Under the pieces are notes generated by a model. That model searched no databases. It saw only the letters and a program-made list of their open reading frames with translations, and had not been told where the DNA came from. The position numbers and the translations under genes were made by a program. DNA of 64,000 nt from Chromera velia. Its lineage: Eukaryota > Sar > Chromeraceae. This document shows, in pieces, positions 61,073 to 64,000 of this stretch (the stretch's first letter is position 1; each line of letters begins with the position of its first letter). The DNA is taken from the NCBI GenBank assembly GCA_018398765.1, contig JAHBMJ010000897.1, forward strand, positions 1 through 64,000, given 5' to 3'.

Positions 61073-61371
61073 TTTGTCTCTCTCAACAGTCGAGCGATCA
61101 CGATTGATTTCCCCACGCACAGTTTCCCCACGCACAGATGAGGATACACTTCGGCATCGCAAGACAAAGTCCCAGCTGGGGAAACTATGCACTCTCACAC
61201 GAGACAGCGGTGAATAAAGAAACCCCACTCCCTCACGTACATTCTCTTTGTATCAGTGTGTGATTGACGGTGGCCGAAAAGCATTGAAAGAACTCCGTCC
61301 CTTGGAGTCTTTTCGGCAGTCGGCTAACTGCTTTCTATTACGCGGAGACGGCCCTGTCTCAGTGACGCACG

Positions 61372-61443
61372 CGCTAATTTGAACGGCCCGCCCGGCCCGT
61401 CACGTATTGAACGACAGGGGTCGGACCCGGTCGGTCCGGCCCG
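61372..61443. promoter_or_regulatory. GC-rich inverted block, putative promoter
   Basis: TAATTTGAACGG followed by GCCCGCCCGGCCCG, with further CCGGTCGG/CCGGCCCG steps, about 300 bp upstream of the ATG at 61072. It shares the TAATT(T)GAACGG-plus-GC-box layout with 8738-8760. Functional role inferred from position. Confidence 0.35.
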
Positions 61444-61984
61444 CATGAAGACCTCATGCACCGAGACTGACACGTCCGGCGCAAAACCCCAAAAAACCGC
61501 ATCAAAACGCTATACAGCTCTTCAGGCTTCAACGTCGAACGCACAACTACACATATCTCTGGGTATCTCAGAATACCATTTCTGGGCACTGTCAGGCACT
61601 TTTACATAAAAAACTGTAAAAGAAAAGTTTTTTAACACACGTTAAAACTTGTTTTGTTGAATTTGCAATTATTTATTACATATCATTACATTAGTTATAT
61701 AAAGAGTTCCCAGCGAAACTAGGGGGAACGATCAAGATCCTGTGGTCGTATGTCGTGGGTTAATGACCCCTTATACAGCTTCAAGCAACAACATCATTAC
61801 AAATAGTATTTAAAAACACTTTGTATGAGTTCCTTTCATAAATCAATTCGATTTAATTTAGTGTGTAATTAAAAGTAAAAAATATGTAAAAATATCAACC
61901 GGCCGCCGCCTACCGCCACGGCGCCACCACATACTCGAACAATCAAAATGTCATACTCTGGGGTCCCTAGCTGACTTATACAAG

Positions 61985-62076
61985 TTATTATCTCTAGAGT
62001 TGAGTGATTGACGATCTCTTGCATGAACATGGGCTGCTGGGAGCATGGCTCCACTCTAGCAAAGCCAACTTCATTC
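61985..62076 (-). repeat. Dispersed repeat copy (inverted)
   Basis: Reverse complement matches 29216-29308 over about 90 bp with few mismatches. No open frame spans it. Confidence 0.85.
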
Positions 62077-62460
62077 ATTCATTACTTTTCTTAGTTATAA
62101 GTAGCACCACTCCTACAGATATATCTGCGGCATCCAGCTACATTTCATATCAAAGATTACATTGTATGGAAAGAAAAAAAATCTTAGTATCAGCCTCAAA
62201 AACTATAAATAAATTATCGATCCATTTTAAGGCTGCCACTAGCGCTACCAGTATATAGGTAAAAATGCGAGTAAATCCAAGCGCTCTATAGCAAAGAACA
62301 ATACTAAATCACACAGAAGAGATGAATGTGCAGTCAATCATATGGAGCAGATTTTATAAAGGAAGACTTTGTAATTGAGAAAAAACGATTTCAACGAGAT
62401 TAAATGACAAAGCATGCACTTCCTTAAAAACTGACAGCACGGCGTAGTATCGCTCTGTGT

Positions 62461-63199
62461 TCAGCGTCTCCTCCCACTCAATCCCGGGGGACCCGGCAAT
62501 CCTCCGGTGGCTCGACTTCCCATTCTTTTTGTGAGCGCCCGCTTGGCCGCAGTGACTTCTTTTATCTCAAACTTGCTGTGATACGTCTTTGAGATCACAT
62601 CATCGTGCACGCCCTTCCACTGGTAGTCCCCAGGAGGAAGAATCCCCATTGAAACCAGAACCTCGGGACTGCATTCATCCATTAAACAAAAAAACATTCA
62701 GTGCATTGGCAAAGAAAGGGAAAGGGGGTAGGAAAAATTTGAACGCTGCAGGATTGCACACAAAAACCTTGCGGGCAACAAATCAGAGTGAAGAGGAAGA
62801 GAAATGAAATTGAAAAAACACATTGAAGATTGAAGGGAAAGAAAAAAACAAAAACGAAACTCTCGACTTAAAGAGAAAGACGGTCACACGCACAAACACA
62901 AACACAAACATAGGCACATACTCGCGCGCGCTAAGAGACAGGAGGGGGCAGGGCAGAGCGACAGCCAAGGAGAGAGACAGAGAGAGCGGCAGAAGAGACA
63001 CGCAGGCAAACAGAATGAGCCAGAGAGAGGGAAGAGAGGGTGGAGAGGGGCGAGAGGGGGAGAAAAAAAATGTGAAATCCATGAACATACTCATGAATTC
63101 CGACACACAACACAACGGGGAGTAATTATTGAGGAAACTGACTTGCGAGCATCAAACACTTTCCGCAACTCGTTACTCACAGTAGGGTCGTGCGCATAC
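62461..63199 (-). CDS. 3' exons of an unrecognised gene
   Basis: Two exons read in frame: 63199-63143 (phase 2 entry, [19 protein letters not shown]) and 62668-62461 ([20 protein letters not shown], then [19 protein letters not shown], ending GLSGRRR and TGA). The join uses donor AA|GTCAGT and acceptor ATGCAG. About 87 codons are visible. The peptide is well mixed and not a product of the flanking CA repeats. The domain is unrecognised. Upstream exons should lie to the right, beyond 63390 and possibly beyond the window. Confidence 0.5.
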
Positions 63200-63236
63200 C
63201 TGCACACACACATACACAAATGAAGACACACAAATA

Positions 63237-63244
63237 AAGACAAT

Positions 63245-63281
<37 letters not shown>

Positions 63282-63388
63282 GCACACGCACACACACACG
63301 CACACACGCACACACGCACACACGCACGCACACGCACACACACACACGCACACACGCACGCACGCACGCACACACGCACGCACGCACC
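63237..63388. repeat. (CA)n/(CGCA)n microsatellite
   Basis: About 150 bp of CA and CGCA units, lying directly upstream of the acceptor of the 63199 exon. Confidence 0.95.
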
Positions 63389-64000
63389 AGTCGAGCACAG
63401 GTAGATGCACACACAAATGCATGCAGTTCTTGACGGAAGTAGCCGTACAACAATGAAAGGGTGCCCCCGAAGACCCGACGCTCCGCTGTCCGTGCTAGCG
63501 GAAAATGCGACCAGCTCGCACCAATGCCAATCTAGGACCCTCTTTCCCCACCATGCAGCCATGTCAAAACGGGCCGATCAAAACGAGCTTGACGCAAGCA
63601 GCGCCTGACCAAAAAGGTATGACACAAGCAGCCTGAAAGATCTCAGAAATTCCACACTTCCGATGCGGCAGTACGGATCAGACCACAACCAACGCTAGAT
63701 GGATGGATGGATGGATGTTCTCGAAAGTCTGATGAATGGACAGAAAGAGCAAGGCAATCTACTCGACCGACTTATCAAGCCACGACATGACCAGTCTCTT
63801 CGTCTGTCCCTTCACATGTGAAAGTCCCTGCTCCCGTCGCGGTTTTCTCTTCGGGAGACTTGTTGAGCGCGCAGAACGAGCGCGAGAACTCGAAAATTCA
63901 TGAGAAAGCATCTCCGACTGCTCCACTCTCCACAGGTCCACCTGCGACCTCATTCCCATTCCCCCTCTCCCCAGACTCCCCGGAGTCCCCAGCATGCCCC
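63389..64000. other. Right edge; no firm gene
   Basis: A minus-strand open frame at 63995-63759 (Arg/Ser-rich, MGMRSQVDLWRVEQSEML) could be an upstream exon of the gene whose 3' exons lie at 62461-63199. It cannot be joined with confidence. A GGAT tract sits near 63700-63717. Confidence 0.3.

Larger units (their letters stand above)
61073..62460. other. Spacer, mainly AT-rich
   Basis: 5' flank of the minus-strand gene to about 61600, then AT-rich sequence with no supported gene. It includes a dispersed repeat copy at 61985-62076. Confidence 0.6.

Noticed and set aside
1-64000. tRNA and rRNA genes
   Set aside because: I looked for T-loop GTTCGA contexts and cloverleaf-compatible arms, and for conserved rRNA blocks, and found none that held up.

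Overview
This is a nuclear segment of a eukaryote. Genes are split by GT-AG introns, and they are GC-balanced and separated by AT-rich, repeat-laden spacers. Products include an outer-dynein-arm docking subunit (so the organism makes motile flagella), an SP-RING plus U2AF-like nuclear protein, EGF/PAN/NHL surface modules, and a protein with a signal-peptide-plus-Phe leader of the kind used by algae with complex plastids. I infer an alveolate-type alga with a secondary plastid, a chromerid such as Chromera being the best guess. No sequence here proves the species. All exon coordinates below come from reading splice signals and frame continuity, not from transcripts.

Layout. 1-2112 holds no supported gene. 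2113-5269 (minus) is a gene that appears to join a PIAS-type SP-RING to U2AF65-like RRMs. 5843-7498 (plus) is an intronless ODA-DC2 (CCDC114/ODA1) gene. 8913-10103 (plus) is a signal-anchored alpha/beta hydrolase. 10990-12926 is a hAT-like DNA transposon with terminal inverted repeats and an 8-bp target duplication. 14114-22316 (minus) is a secreted mosaic protein of about 13 exons with beta-sandwich repeats, NHL-type propeller units, a PAN-like module and EGF repeats.

22317-36583 is repeat country: a 0.5-kb fold-back element, a small hairpin, a 0.75-kb minisatellite, and a decayed LINE (29414-33586) flanked by 213-bp direct repeats. Copies of dispersed repeats lie around it. 36584-37957 (plus) is an orphan multipass membrane protein.

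39980-44298 and 44792-53487 (both minus) are two giant P-loop NTPase genes side by side: a triple CbxX/CfqX-type AAA+ protein and a very-large-inducible-GTPase (VLIG/URGCP) family member. The second carries two in-frame stops and one frame break. 54140-57006 (plus) is a possibly plastid-targeted low-complexity protein. 58357-61072 (minus) is an unrecognised two-exon protein with a prion-like tail. 62461-63199 (minus) is the 3' part of a gene that continues upstream, possibly beyond the right edge.

The two features most worth attention are the apparent SP-RING/U2AF fusion and the VLIG plus triple-AAA+ pair. The second recalls animal cell-autonomous immunity genes but lies in what looks like a unicellular alga. 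A secondary theme is mutation pattern: the LINE is broken only by TAG/TAA codons, and its flanking repeats differ only by transitions, which points to cytosine-deamination-type decay.
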